From assembly GCA_017893485.1 (NCBI GenBank), contig CM030358.1, positions 147,696,926-147,760,925 on the forward strand: 64,000 bases of DNA. Reading direction: 5' to 3'. The position numbers and the translations under genes are program-made. The stretch is from Hemerocallis citrina (Eukaryota; Streptophyta; Magnoliopsida; Asparagales; Asphodelaceae). Shown here piece after piece: positions 1-9,904 of the stretch. Below the pieces are notes generated by a model, which saw only the letters and a list, made by a program, of their open reading frames with translations, was not told the origin of the DNA and did not search any database. Position 1 is the stretch's first letter. Each line of letters opens with the position of its first letter.

Positions 1-1
1 A

Positions 2-490
2 GCAAAACATTTCAAGTGGGGAGAAAAGTAGCAAGCAGCATTTGAAATCCTCAAAGAGCACCTCACTCATCCTCCCAACTTAAGCAAGCCTATACCCGGG
101 GAAACCCTTTATCTCTACCTAGCCGCCTCCGAGCAAACCCTAAGTGTTGTATTAGTAAGAGAGGAAGAATGGGTACAAAAGCTAATTTGCTATGTAAGCA
201 AGGTACTCCATGACGCCGAATTTCGATATTCAAAGATGGAGAAGATGGTTTATTCCCTAGTAACCGCCGCCAGAAAGCTCAGACTGTATTTCCAAGCACA
301 TTCCATCTGGGTCCTCACCGATTAGCTGCTCAAGAAGGTACTTTACAAACCAGAGAAGTCAAGTAGATTAATGAAGTGGTCGACTGAGCTGAGCAAGCAT
401 GACATTACATACCGCCCTAGAACCGCAATCAAGGGCCAAGCCTTAGCCAAATTCATCAATGAGTGTACAATCCCCGATCCTCCCCAAGGA
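2..490 (+). pseudogene. Ty3/gypsy RT-linked RNase H, decayed
   Basis: Frame 2 reads AFEILKEHLTHPPNL, then LICYVSKVLHDAEFRYSKME, LRLYFQAHSIWVLTD and LMKWSTELSKHDITYRPR. This is the usual course of the RNase H that follows gypsy reverse transcriptase. In-frame stops lie at 29-31 and near 323. A frameshift near 490 leads into the next domain, which is read in another frame. The RT core is outside the window. Confidence 0.85.
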
Positions 491-818
491 AGGATACAAC
501 CCCCCATTATGGCTAGTATACGTGGATGGGTCCTCTTGCCTCGAAGGGAGCGGAGCTGGGGTGATCTTAATCGGCCTCACCGAATTCGTCCTGCAGTACT
601 CACAGCGCCTCAGATTTCCAGCTTCCAACAATGAGGTCGAGTATGAAGCCTTAATTGTTGGTATCCTACCAGCAAAAAGAGCAGGGGCGCTAAGAGTTGG
701 CATATTCAGTGACTCTCAATTAGTGGTCAATCAGATCCAAGGGGAATACGAGGCGAGGGATGACCACATGGCCAAGTACTTGGCATATGTAAAGGAGATA
801 ATAGCCACCTTCAAATAG
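459..818 (+). pseudogene. Additional (archaeal-type) RNase H domain, Tat lineage
   Basis: The frame shows YVDGSSCLEGSGAGVIL, SNNEVEYEALIVGI and IFSDSQLVVNQIQGEY. These carry the D, E and D acidic residues of an RNase H placed after the normal one. A second RNase H here is a hallmark of Tat-lineage gypsy elements. The frame stops at 816-818 just before VKVTRIPREENGQTNALSKL, which continues the domain, so this stop is a mutation. Confidence 0.85.
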
Positions 819-1240
819 GTCAAGGTCACTCGCATTCCACGAGAAGAAAACGGCCAGACAAACGCCCTTTCCAAACTTGCCACTTCATCTCTCGACGGGC
901 TTGACCGTACTGTACTGATTGAAGTGCTACTCGAGCCAAGCATCGATGAAGGAGCGTTGGAACTCAGGCCCATAACCCCCTGAATACCCAAAGATTGCTG
1001 GATGAAGCCTTTTGTCAATTTCCTCGATAAAGGAATCCTCCCTGCAGATATCAAGGAGGCAAGAAGAATTCGGGTGAGAGCCGAAAGATACGTACTTATA
1101 GAAGGGGTCCTTTATAAATGCTCCTACACCTGAACTGATGGTCGACCTTACCTTCGGTGCCTTTCTTTCGAAGAGGCCGACTACGCCTTGAAGGAAGTAC
1201 ACGAAGGGATAGGCGGCATCCACCTTGGAGCAAGGTCCCT
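819..1240 (+). pseudogene. Linker and truncated N-terminal integrase zinc domain
   Basis: The frame continues from the additional RNase H with ALSKLATSSLDG. It then shows ARRIRVRAERYVLIEGVLYK and EVHEGIGGIHLGARSL. The two histidines match the HH half of the integrase HHCC zinc domain. The CC half is missing, because the sequence runs almost directly into the catalytic core at about 1270. A deletion of roughly 100-150 bases is inferred. Stops occur near 980 and 1132. Confidence 0.75.
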
Positions 1241-1273
1241 ATCCCTTCAGCAACCGAACAACGGACCTTCTCA

Positions 1274-2031
1274 ATGGTCGCTATTGACTACTTCACAAAG
1301 TGGATAGAAACCGAACCACTAGCGACAATTACTGAGCATAGAATCCAACATTTCTTCTGGAGGAACATGGTTTGTCATTCAGAATCCCTCACATCCTGGT
1401 CACCGATAATGGAACGCAATTCACCGGTAAAGGGTTTCGTAAATTTTGCACTGATCTGACTAATGAGCAGCAATTCTCTTCGATATCACATCCTCAAACC
1501 AAAGGTCTAGCTGAGAATGCCAATCGGAAAATCTTGGATGGCCTCAAGAAAAGGATTGGCGAAGCAAAGAAGGGACTATGGGTTGAAGAACTCCCCAGCG
1601 TACTTTGGTCCTACAGGACCACAAAGAGAATCCCTACGGGAGAATCCCCGTTCAACTTAACGTTCGGCACCGAAGCGCTCATTCCTTTAGTACAAATACC
1701 CTATTCTCACCTTATTTCGTTTGATGAAGAACAGAACTTGAATGACATCTAAGCCAACCTCGAAGAAACCCGGGAGAAGTCCCTTGTTCGAAGAAACATC
1801 TATCAACAGAGGGTGGAGAGATTCTACAATAAGAGAGTCCGCCCAACCAATATTCAGGAAGAAGACTTGGTTCTCCGGAAGCTAGAAATCTCAAATCCCA
1901 AAAAGAAGGTGAAACTCACCCCAAATTGGGAAGGACAGTACAAAGTCTCACAAGTAGTCCACCCAGGGGCCTACAAACTTGAAGACTTAGGGGGAAGAGA
2001 ATACCCAAGACCTAGAATGCTGAGCACCTAA
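1274..2031 (+). pseudogene. Ty3/gypsy integrase core and C-terminal domain
   Basis: MVAIDYFTKWIETEPLA holds the first catalytic Asp. After a frameshift near 1376 come ILVTDNGTQFTGKGFRKFC (second Asp) and THPQT-like HPQTKGLAENANRKILDG (catalytic Glu). WSYRTTKRIPTGESPFNLTF follows. The C-terminal part (RFYNKRVRPTNIQEEDLVLR, then PNWEGQYKV) is read to the stop near 2031 after another stop at 1750-1752. The DDE triad is preserved, but the gene is broken at two or more places. Confidence 0.88.
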
Positions 2032-2404
2032 TGAAGTACCAGGAGAGGGCTTAAACGTCTTCACTTAGTACTTATAAATAAACATATAATAAAGGCCGAC
2101 GATTTATAGCGGTCATGGCATATAATAACGGCTTGCATTGAAGCAGTTGTCTAGTTCAGTCAATAAAATTTGTCCTTTATTTTTTGGTGAAAAGTTATGA
2201 GTAACTAACAGATTCAACACTATGTGTGTAATACTACACGGAGGCATCCCCCGTGCAACGTTATTTTGCCCGCTACAACACTTTAACAAACGATTGCGGA
2301 GTCCGTCCAGGAGTCAAGGAATGCAAGGGCACGCTTGCTCCCGAGCAAGTGTGTAGGGTGTATCTCGCCGTACAAGTGCCACAGTCCCGATGAGTAAGGA
2401 GTCT
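2032..2404 (+). other. Start of the Tat 3' UTR
   Basis: Non-coding. The first 170 bases resemble 57990-58100 in the second Tat element: a run beginning AATAAAGGCCGA, a block ending TTGAAGCAG, then CAATAAAA followed by a T-rich stretch. The shared block marks the boundary between the coding part and the hypervariable 3' UTR in both elements. CAATAAAA near 2160 looks like a polyadenylation signal but may be incidental. Confidence 0.65.
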
Positions 2405-3355
2405 ATTCATGGTTCATAGAACTGCTCTAGCCGCACTGCTTCGGAGCAAGTAGGACAAGAAGAAACTCGCCATTCGAATGCTCCAAAAACTTGTCGTCAT
2501 CATTGTTCGGAGACCATTCGCAGTTCGAAGAACCATCCTAGCTACTTGCTTCCAAGCAAGAAGGCATGGTTTGGTTCGCCATTCGAATGCTCCTAAAAAA
2601 ATTGGATGAGTGATGAGTGCATTCATGGTTCATAGAGCTGCTCTAACCATACTGCTTCTGAGCAAGTAGGCAAAGAAGCAACTCACCATTCAAATGCTCC
2701 CAAAACTTGTCTTCATCATTGTTCGGAGACCATTCGCGGTTTGAAGAACCATCCTAGCTACTTGCTTCCAAGCAAGAAGGAATGGTTCCGTTCGCCATTC
2801 GAATCCTCCTAAAACAAATCGGATGAGTGATGAGTGCATTCATGGTTCATGGAGATGCTCTAGCCACACTACTTTCGAGCAAGTAGGCGAAGAAGAAACT
2901 CGCCATTCAAATGCTCCCAAAACTTGTCGTCATCATTGTTCGGAGTCGCGGTTCGAAGGACCATCCTAGCTACTTGCTTCCAAGAAAGAAGGCACGGTTT
3001 GGTTCGCTGTTCGAATGCTCCTAAAACAAATCAGAAGATTGATGAGTCCATTCATAGTTCATAGAGCTGCTCTAGCCACACTTTTTCCGAGCAAGTAGGC
3101 GAAGAAGCAACTCGTCATTCGAATGCTCCCAAAACTTGTTGTCATCATTGTTCGAAGTCCATTCACGCTTTGAAGGACCATCCTAGCTACTTGATCCCAA
3201 GAAAGAAGGCACGATTTGGTTCGCCGTTTGAATTCTCCTTAAACAAACCGGCCGAGTGCGTGGCCCACTCATGGTTCACAGAGCTGCCCTGCCCACACAT
3301 CTTCTAAGCGAGCAGCTGAGGAATAGTTCACCATTCGAATGCCCCCGAAACTTGT
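2405..3355. repeat. About 215-bp tandem repeat, 4.4 copies (Tat 3' UTR)
   Basis: Copies begin with ATTCATGGTTCATAGA or a close variant at about 2405, 2621, 2838, 3050 and 3267, so the spacing is 212-217. Each unit has GAGCAAGTAGG, CGCCATTCGAATGCTCC, CTTGTCGTCATCATTGTTCG and CATCCTAGCTACTTG. The last copy is partial. The phrase TTCGCCATTCG plus GCTCC also occurs in the 114-bp array of the second Tat element (58220-58650), so the two arrays have a common source. Confidence 0.9.
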
Positions 3356-3370
3356 CGAATAGCCGCCAAC

Positions 3371-3785
3371 TCTCTAACACTTAGCCAAAAAATCCTATCT
3401 TACAACAAGAGGGATTACAAGTGTTATCGAACACTTAGAGAAATGGCTTTCCAACACTTCGCCCCAAAAAAAATATCTTATCTTAAAACAAGAGGGATTA
3501 CAAGTTTTATCGAACACTTACAGAAACGGCTCTCCAACACTTAGCCAAAAAAAAAATCTCATTTTACAAACAAGAGAGATCACAAGTGTTATCAAACACT
3601 TAGAGAAACGGCTCTCTAACACTTAGAGAAAAATCTTATTTCACAAATGCTTAAAAGATTACAAGTGTTATTAGACAAATGGGGCTAATACAAGAAGACA
3701 AGTTCTCTAACACTTAGCCAAAAATCTTAAAGAAAAAAATTACAAGAGTTATTGGACTAACAAAGCCACTACAAGGCTGCAAAAG
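3371..3785. repeat. About 82-bp tandem repeat, 5 copies
   Basis: Units begin CTCTAACACTTAGCC or similar at about 3371, 3448, 3531, 3613 and 3703. Each contains CAAGAGGGATTACAAGTGTT and CGAACACTTAGAGAAA-like phrases. The last unit is degenerate. This second family directly follows the 215-bp array in the same 3' UTR. Confidence 0.85.
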
Positions 3786-3832
3786 CTAACTGGCGTCACT
3801 TCAGCTCTTTCGTGGCAGAGGGATATTCCTCT

Positions 3833-4036
3833 TCAAGGACAAACGCAGTTTGCAACCTCCAACGGAAACACCGGCCCTAAAATTCTCCCTTGAGCGATCC
3901 GAAGTAATGTCCAACCCCACGGGCAAGTCGCACTATCAGGGCCTACGACTCTCTCCACTTCACCGATCAACGCCCCACTAGAGGAGCCGACCACGCCACT
4001 TTGAGCATCGCCAGGGTTCCTTGGGGCCTCAGGCAA
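3833..4036 (-). pseudogene. Possible downstream part of the antisense gene
   Basis: A 67-codon minus-strand frame follows the antisense gene in the same orientation and overlaps its end by 8 bases. It is Gly/Val/Pro-rich with no recognised domain. The 27-bp direct repeat (4010-4036 and 4072-4098) sits at the joint, so this could be the original C-terminus displaced by a local duplication, or chance. Confidence 0.25.
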
Positions 4037-4098
4037 GCACAGAGCTAGTTAACGTAAGACCTGCAGGCAACGCCAGGGTTCCTTGGGGCCTCAGGCAA
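4010..4098. repeat. 27-bp direct repeat, 62 bp apart
   Basis: GCCAGGGTTCCTTGGGGCCT and the next seven bases occur identically at 4010-4036 and 4072-4098, inside the antisense gene tail. Confidence 0.9.
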
Positions 4099-4660
4099 CG
4101 TCCCTGAGTGCACTCTTCACGAGAGCAAGAGGTACTCCTAATGTTGCCCCCTTCTAAGAGTCGCTTTAAACAAAGGTTCTCCGCCTCTAATTCGACAAGC
4201 CTCTCTTTGAGAGAGTCATCCGTCACCCTAAACTTCAAACGGGGCACACCACTCGCACTACCACCCTGCGAGAGCTCGATGATCATTCTTCTAAGATGGG
4301 CTGCATCTAAACTCTTCTCAAGCAATGCGTTCTTCAGTTCGTCTCTTTCAGCTGTAACCTCAAACAAAGAATGACGAAGGACTTTAATTTTTGAAGATTT
4401 CCCTACAGCCGCCGAACTATAGTCTTCCACACCCTCAAGGGGCACCTCTCGAAAGGTTCTTGTCGTTACGCCACGTCTCAACATCTCGGTGAGCCAAGAC
4501 TCTCCTCAAATGACCAAGCTACATCTCCGCTTTGGAGGCCTAGACATCTTTGATAAAATAAATATATATGAATAGAATATATGTATATTTTACCTTGGAT
4601 GTGACAGCTACGGTCGGAAATCTCGTCGAAAAAGGAAAGATCGCCGGAATGCTCTGACAA
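4029..4660 (-). CDS. Antisense two-exon gene in the Tat 3' region, coiled-coil product
   Basis: On the minus strand an ATG at 4660 opens exon 1 (4594-4660). An AT-rich 89-base interval (4505-4593) starts GTAAAA and ends TTTGAG, giving GT-AG. Exon 2 (4029-4504) then stays in the same phase. The spliced frame is 543 nt (180 codons plus stop) and avoids the in-frame TGA that blocks the unspliced ESWLTEMLRRG frame. The middle is rich in E, K, L and R (LFEVTAERDELKNALLEKS, then VELEAENLCLKRLLEGG), so a coiled coil is likely. A TATAAAT box lies 56 bases before the ATG. Antisense ORFs between pol and 3' LTR are known in Tat elements such as Grande; I cannot assign a function. The C-terminal tail overlaps a 27-bp direct repeat and may be altered. 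The splice is inferred. Confidence 0.55.
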
Positions 4661-4715
4661 CTCTGATAGAGAGAAAAGAACTTCTGAGAGTAAGAAGTGA
4701 GAAATGAGGGGGGAG

Positions 4716-4722
4716 ATTTATA
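4716..4722 (-). promoter_or_regulatory. TATA box for the antisense gene
   Basis: The minus strand reads TATAAAT here, 56 bases upstream of the antisense ATG at 4660. That leaves room for a start about 30 bases downstream and a short leader. The 119-bp repeat array lies upstream of it. The plus strand just before it is purine-rich (AAATGAGGGGGGAGA) and could instead be the element's polypurine tract. Confidence 0.45.
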
Positions 4723-4836
4723 GAATGAGAGGCGACTCTTGGACTTCGTGGGCCTTTAAGGCAGTTAAAAAGCCCAAGGATGGAAAAAGCCCATGAGATA
4801 GGGAGGTTAAACGACAAAGAAAAAGCGCCAAACATC

Positions 4837-5540
4837 GTTGACTGGTCAACGATCAATAGGTGACACGTGTCGCGCAGCCGAACCATCTACAACGTTCGGT
4901 ATCCCGTGCCGATCAAATGTGTCTCCAATCAAAAAATGGTAGAAAATCGTTGACTTTTCAACGGTCAACTATAAAACGGTGACACGTGTCACGCAACCGA
5001 ACCATCTGCAACGTTTGGTCTCATGTGCCGAACAAACGTGTCCCCGATCGAAAAATCAGAGAAAATTGTTGACTGGTCAACGGTCAGTGGTCAACCGGTG
5101 ACAAGTGGCACGCAGCTGTACCATCAGTAACGTTCGATGTCATGCGACGAACAAACGTGTCCCTGATAAAAAAATCAGAGAAAATCGATGACTGGTCAAT
5201 GGTCAGCGGTCAACTGGTGACATGTGGTGCGCAACCGAACCATCAGCAACGTTCAGAGTCATGGGCCAACAAACTTGTCCCCGATCAAAAAATCAGAGAA
5301 AAATTGTTGACTGGTCAAAGGTCAACAGTCAACCAGTGACACATGTCGTGCAACCGAACCATCAGCAACGTTCGGTGTCACACGCTGAACAAACGTGTCT
5401 TCGATCGAAAAACCAGATAAAATTGCTGACTGATCAACGGTCAATGCCATGTGTCACTTCGCCGAGCCATCTACGTCGTTCGGTGCCAAAAACCGAACAA
5501 ACGTGCCCCCGAACGAACAAACGTGCCCATTACGAACAAA
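4837..5540. repeat. 119-bp tandem repeat with W-box and G-box motifs, about 6 copies
   Basis: Units start at GTTGACTGGTCAAC or variants at 4837, 4949, 5068, 5187, 5306 and 5425, four of the five steps being exactly 119. Each unit has a TTGAC/GTCAA inverted pair (the W-box core), a GACACGTGTC-type palindrome (G-box core CACGTG, decayed in some copies), CCGAACCATC and ACAAACGTGTCCCCGATC. It lies in the presumed U3 part of the 3' LTR and upstream of the antisense TATA box. Confidence 0.88.
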
Positions 5541-5906
5541 CCCAGGACATGTAAATAGTAATTCAAATTTGGGATTATCTTTAAGAGGCGGTTTAAACCG
5601 CATCTCTTATCATGAAACGATTCAAACTCTGTTTCTTATCAATGAACACCGGGATATAGAGATAAATCATTATCTAGAAACTGGACCCTAAGGCAACTAT
5701 GAATCCTCCTCTACCCCCACAATAAAGAAGGTAACCAATAATTTTCCACAAAAAGCTCTCATATTCTTTGTAATTACTGACTTGAGTATCGGAGGGCCTA
5801 TCGCCGGCATCAATCCCGGTGTTTCAGGCGTTCTGCAGGTCAAGAGGAAACGATCGCGGCAGTCAACGTCATCGAAAGTCAAAAAGTCAGATTCTTGATC
5901 GTTACA
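5541..5906 (+). other. Promoter-proximal U3, R and U5 of the Tat 3' LTR
   Basis: After the repeats the sequence follows the same course as the 5' LTR of the second Tat element: CTATGAATCC at the place of CTATAAATACC there, then ACTGACTTGAGTATCGGAGG, a GCCGGCATCAATCCC block and GGTGTTTC. It ends GTTACA at 5901-5906. The TATA box is mutated (CTATGAAT). I could not fix the LTR 5' boundary; it may lie before the 119-bp repeats. Confidence 0.6.
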
Positions 5907-6403
5907 CTAAAGAATCCACATCACATGGTTACTTCCGCAGAAAAAAAAGCAGTAAGAACTGTTATTACTTCTCTCTCTATCATTAACACTTTGCAAACTG
6001 GGCCCTAAGCATCTAAATTTGACTACCCTCCTCCATCACTATAGCAGCCAATTCAACACAATGCATTACCTGGGAGAGTTAGGCTAAGACAAATAGGCTA
6101 AGACAAATATTTATCTTACCTTCAAAAACTACAAAGGGAAGAGAAAGCTGCAGCTGCTCATGTGGGTTGTATTACCGTCCACGATGAAACTTGTACGGTC
6201 AGCTGCGTGCTCTCTCTTCAATCTCTTCCTTCCATGTTAAATACCAACAGCAAAAATCCAAGTCAGCTTGAAATAATTCAAGCATAGTTGATTAAGTTGT
6301 TCTTCCCTTCACAATAATGTTCTCTGTCTCCATCAATCTCTCTACTTAGATGAAGGCGCACATGGCATATGAGGTTGGCTTGTAATCATAAATACATATT
6401 GTC
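5907..6403. other. Unassigned sequence
   Basis: No coding region or repeat structure is recognised. A short minus-strand open stretch near 6120-6200 ends in a donor-like AAG/GTAAGA but has stops and no family match. Confidence 0.5.
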
Positions 6404-6601
6404 CAGGGCCGGCCCTGATTTTCCAAGGACCCTAGGCGAACTTCCGAAATGGAGCCCCTAATAACATATATATATTTTTTACGTACGAAATACGTGCCTA
6501 TATTTACAAGGAAAGTTCAAAATTGGGGACCCCAAAAATCACAAATTCCGCGGGGGCCCGAGGTGGCCGCCTTACCCGCCTCTATACTGGGGCCAGCCCT
6601 G
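6404..6601. mobile_element. Small non-autonomous DNA element, palindromic GC-rich ends (hAT-like)
   Basis: It begins CAGGGCCGGCCCTG, a perfect 14-bp palindrome, and ends CTGGGGCCAGCCCTG, giving 198 bp with inverted ends. The same start motif opens the element at 7182. Such ends recur in plant non-autonomous hAT-type elements. No clear 8-bp target duplication is seen because the right flank is an AT microsatellite. Confidence 0.55.
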
Positions 6602-6622
6602 TATATATATATATATATATAT
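6602..6622. repeat. AT microsatellite
   Basis: An uninterrupted TA dinucleotide run touches the right end of the preceding element. Confidence 0.9.
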
Positions 6623-7181
6623 GATCGGGTCGGGCCTTAATACTTTGAACTTTCGAATTTCAAACAGATCAAAAAGATTTTTTCCAATTAATAATATAGT
6701 TGTTTCAAGAAGTAAATGGGCTTTATGTTATAGCCGTTACACTTTATGATGTAGCCGTTTTTAATTAAATGCATCAGTCCTTCTCTTCTTCTAATATATT
6801 TTTGAGCAGTTTTTTTTTGCCTTGATTTGGGTGGTGCAGGTTGGTACGTGCTGCTATTGGAGCATTAGGCAGCACTATAGACATAAGCTCGTTGTATCCC
6901 TGGAGAAGTATTTGGTGATCAACGATTCATTTTCAGAATCGACCAAATAGTTTCTTAAAGAAATTGCAATCTACGCCTCGAGCCACTTTTTACTTTCTTC
7001 TTGTTGCAGATCAACTTCAGAACCATTCTCATAAAGTTCATTTGGTGCACTCGGGTTTAACCCATTCTAGTTAACAATAACCTTCGCCCTCAACGGGGTT
7101 GTTCTGCTCAGTCAAATCAAGACAACCTTTGCCTTTACTCAACATAACAACAATAGCCTCCAAAGATATCATCATCAGTAG
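6623..7181. other. Unassigned sequence
   Basis: It contains a T-rich tract followed by GGTGGTGCAG near 6830-6840, which looks like a splice acceptor. The following 80 bases are open in one frame but match no family known to me. Confidence 0.4.
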
Positions 7182-8073
7182 CAGGGCCGGTCCTGATGTA
7201 TTTGAGGCCCTGGGCGAAAAAAAATTAGGCCTTTTATAGACACGCATGTATTTTTATATATATTAATAAATTATAATATAATGACGGGGACATAAAAACA
7301 AACCCAGAAAAATAAAGATTACCTTTATTTTGCTTTATGACACCAAATATTTCATATTTTTCATTAAGCATAGTGATAACGACTCTTGCACCTGCCAAAA
7401 AAAAATAAATCACATCTCATCTAAAATATAAGGCCAAGGCCCCAGGAATCAAGCTTATCATATAAATAAGTTTCAAATTTCAGTTGGTCACTAAGCTTAC
7501 CTAACAATAAAATCAATCAATAATACTATTGTTGGAGTGATTTCTATATTAGTACCTCCTAAACCCATAAAAGAGATTCTCAATTCTATTAATTAAAAAA
7601 AATGACATGAGAGGGCTGAACTACCAGAGTAGTGCTAAGAAGACCAACAACTCCTGCAGTCCTGCTAAGAAGATCGACAACTCCAACTACACCTCTGATC
7701 TCCGAGACATCATGACTACAACTCTTGCTAAGAAAAAAACTCTGTAAAAGAAACAAACGAAAATTCTCAACTAACAATTTGAAGAAGATCTAAAGATGCC
7801 GGAAGGGGAGAGAGAGAGTGAGGGAGAGAAAGAGAGAGAATTTGAAGAAGATGAAGAGGCTGGACAAAAAAGAAAATGAAGAAGTTGAAGTGACACCGAA
7901 AGAGAGAGAGATTACTAAATTGGGCCCTCCACTAAAAATTAATTACAAACCCATTAATTCATTATATTAATTATAAGACCATTAATTTATTATATTTAAA
8001 ATAAATTTGGGCCCCTCCACTGAAGTGGGCCCTGGACGGTCGCCCTGTTGGCCCTGGGCCAGGGCCGGCGTTG
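7182..8073. mobile_element. Non-autonomous DNA element, same end motif as 6404-6601
   Basis: The left end is CAGGGCCGGTCCTGATG, then TTTGAGGCCCTGGGCGAAAA. The right end is GGCCCTGGGCCAGGGCCGGC. The interior is AT-rich and non-coding, with a purine microsatellite (GAGA-rich) near 7805-7840. Target duplications are not evident. The right boundary is accurate to a few bases. Confidence 0.5.
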
Positions 8074-8699
8074 ATATTGTCATATGTGTGACATATATAC
8101 ATATTCCCCTTAGAGCATCTACAGTGGTATGCTATATATCCATAATTGATAATACACATTTTATAATAATGAGAGTGCTGCAGTCATGTGTTATTCTACC
8201 ATATTTTAGCTTTCTCCTACAGTATAATAATATATTTGAGAGAAGATATAGCAATATAATATTATAGTGGACGAAATATGTTGTTTCGTCCCAAATATTT
8301 TATACTATTTTAATCCATCGGAAGAAACATCATGTTTCATCCCAAGTATATTATAATATTTTTTTTGGGATCAGACAAGTTTCGTTTGATAATATTAGAA
8401 TTTTTTATAATTAAAAAAACCCCAAAAAAAAAAGAACAGTCGTCCAGAGCTCTGGATTGCAATTTTTTTTATTTTTTTGGGATTCTATGGGTTGGATTGC
8501 ATATGATTTTTTATGGATTATTGATTGGGACCATAGGATTTTCTATGGATTATTGATTGACTCATATGATTTTCTATGAGTCACTAAACTAAAGAAGAAA
8601 AAAACAAATAACCCCGACTCATATAAAAAAAATTACAAATTGACTTTTAAATAAAAAATTACAACTACTATGAATTGTTTACAAGTTTTTTACATTCGA
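8074..8699. other. AT-rich unassigned sequence with a short degenerate repeat
   Basis: TTA then GAGCATCTACAGTGG at 8110-8127 looks like the start of a MITE with a 3-bp duplication, but no matching right end is visible. At about 8495-8580 a unit containing ATGATTTTCTATGGATTATT is repeated two to three times. No coding region. Confidence 0.4.
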
Positions 8700-9900
8700 A
8701 TACAAGTTTTTTGTTTACTAATCTTGTTGTTGGACTTTAGACAGGTTGCTACCACTTGCTGATGTAGATGCCGTTTTTCCTTTAGTTCGGTCTTTTGCCT
8801 TTATCCAATCTTCAGTGCAGACGAGCATCTCTAATGTATCTGGCTTCAAGCGATTTCGAAAATCTGTTAGAACTCTGTCGCTTGTAGAAAAAACACTTTC
8901 TGAAGCAACTGTGGAGACAGGAAGAGTTAGTAGATCGCTAACCATATGTGAAAGAATAGGAAAAAGATTTTCATGTTTTTTCCACCATTGCAGCACTTCA
9001 ATCTTACTACTAGAACTCTCATTATCTTGTTGATTATATCAATTTAATTCATTAGGTGCATTAGTCCTAGGTTTTTTTGATTGAATACAAGCAAGTAAAG
9101 TAGTAGTGGCATCTTCTATTGTACTCTTACCCTTACCTCTAACAATAGAAAAAGAAGAAGTAACTATATTAGTTGTACTACTATATGCAAAAGTTCTATC
9201 ATAATAATCATACAAGTTATTCAATGTCGATTCAAAGCTAGCTAAAAATTTATCGGTATCAATTTCAGATTCATCTCCAAGTAAAGTAAAATACATTTCA
9301 ATCAAACTCTTCATACCCGCTAATTTGATACTAGGATGCATAACAGTAGCAATACAATACAACATAGGAGGAGGATTAAAATACTTAAAAAAAAAATTCA
9401 TAAGAGGGAACAACAATATGACTAATGTATATGTTTGAAATCATATATTGAAAAGTTTGCATCATAGTAATGATTGAAATAAAAAATTTGATTGTATTTA
9501 GATTGAATTGAGTAGTAGTAGTAGATATATGTGTGAAATTTGTAGATTGGATTAAGGGGTATTTATAGGGATGAAATAAAAAAAACCCAAAAAACAAAAA
9601 AATAAAAAAACGGCTAAAAACAGAGTTCAACAGTTTGTTTTTTTGTCATTCGACCCGCGCGAGTCGCCCGTTGGACCCGTTCGGGTCTAACATTCGAAAC
9701 CCACGGGTCGACCCGCGGGTTGGCGGGCGGGTTGGACTTTTAACGAGCCGAGCGAGTTGTGTTCGCAATATTGACAACTCGGGTCGACCCATTTAGAACC
9801 GCGGGTCCGACCCAGACCCACACAGCTCAGTTTTGGGTCGGGTTCGTGTGTGCGGGTCGCGGGTGGATCTCGGGGCAACCCGGCTCATTTGCCATCCCTA
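8700..9900 (-). mobile_element. hAT transposon remnant (hAT 1)
   Basis: The right end TTTGCCATCCCTA at 9888-9900 and the GC-rich subterminal block 9650-9880, with repeated GGGTCGACCC-type motifs, match the end of the hAT at 52771-55363. The coding part keeps only the C-terminal half of the transposase on the minus strand. The left terminus and the N-terminal half are lost. The presumed target duplication CTAAGTGC at the right is split by the MITE at 9905-10433. Confidence 0.75.
8718..9416 (-). pseudogene. hAT transposase, C-terminal half with dimerisation domain
   Basis: Two minus-strand frames are seen. The upstream one (9039-9416) has FFFKYFNPPPMLYCIATVMH, then IKLAGMKSLIEMYF. The downstream one (8718-8996) has LLTLPVSTVASESVFSTSDR and FRNRLKPDTLEMLVCTEDWI, the typical hATC dimerisation motif. 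They are joined by a stop and frameshift near 9030. The N-terminal BED finger and catalytic core are absent, so it is not functional. Confidence 0.85.
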
Positions 9901-9904
9901 CTAA

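Larger units (their letters stand above)
1..5906 (+). mobile_element. Tat-lineage Ty3/gypsy retrotransposon, 3' portion
   Basis: The element enters from the left edge. In order it shows the end of Ty3-type RNase H, a second additional RNase H, integrase, a long 3' UTR with two tandem-repeat families, an antisense gene, and a 3' LTR side ending GTTACA near 5906. The additional RNase H, the very long repeat-bearing 3' UTR and the antisense ORF are known traits of the Tat lineage (Ogre, Grande, Retand relatives). The R/U5 part near 5770-5900 resembles that of the Tat element at 55665-56067 (shared phrase TATCGGAGGG or CATCGGAGGG, then a GCCGG and CCCGGTGTTTC context). Many stops and frameshifts make it non-functional. 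Gag, protease and most of RT lie outside the window. Confidence 0.85.

Noticed and set aside
6120..6240. Possible small exon with donor AAG/GTAAGA on the minus strand
   Set aside because: The open frames contain stops and no protein family could be named.
8110..8280. MITE beginning GAGCATCTACAGTGG
   Set aside because: Only one end is visible; no inverted partner or closing duplication was found.
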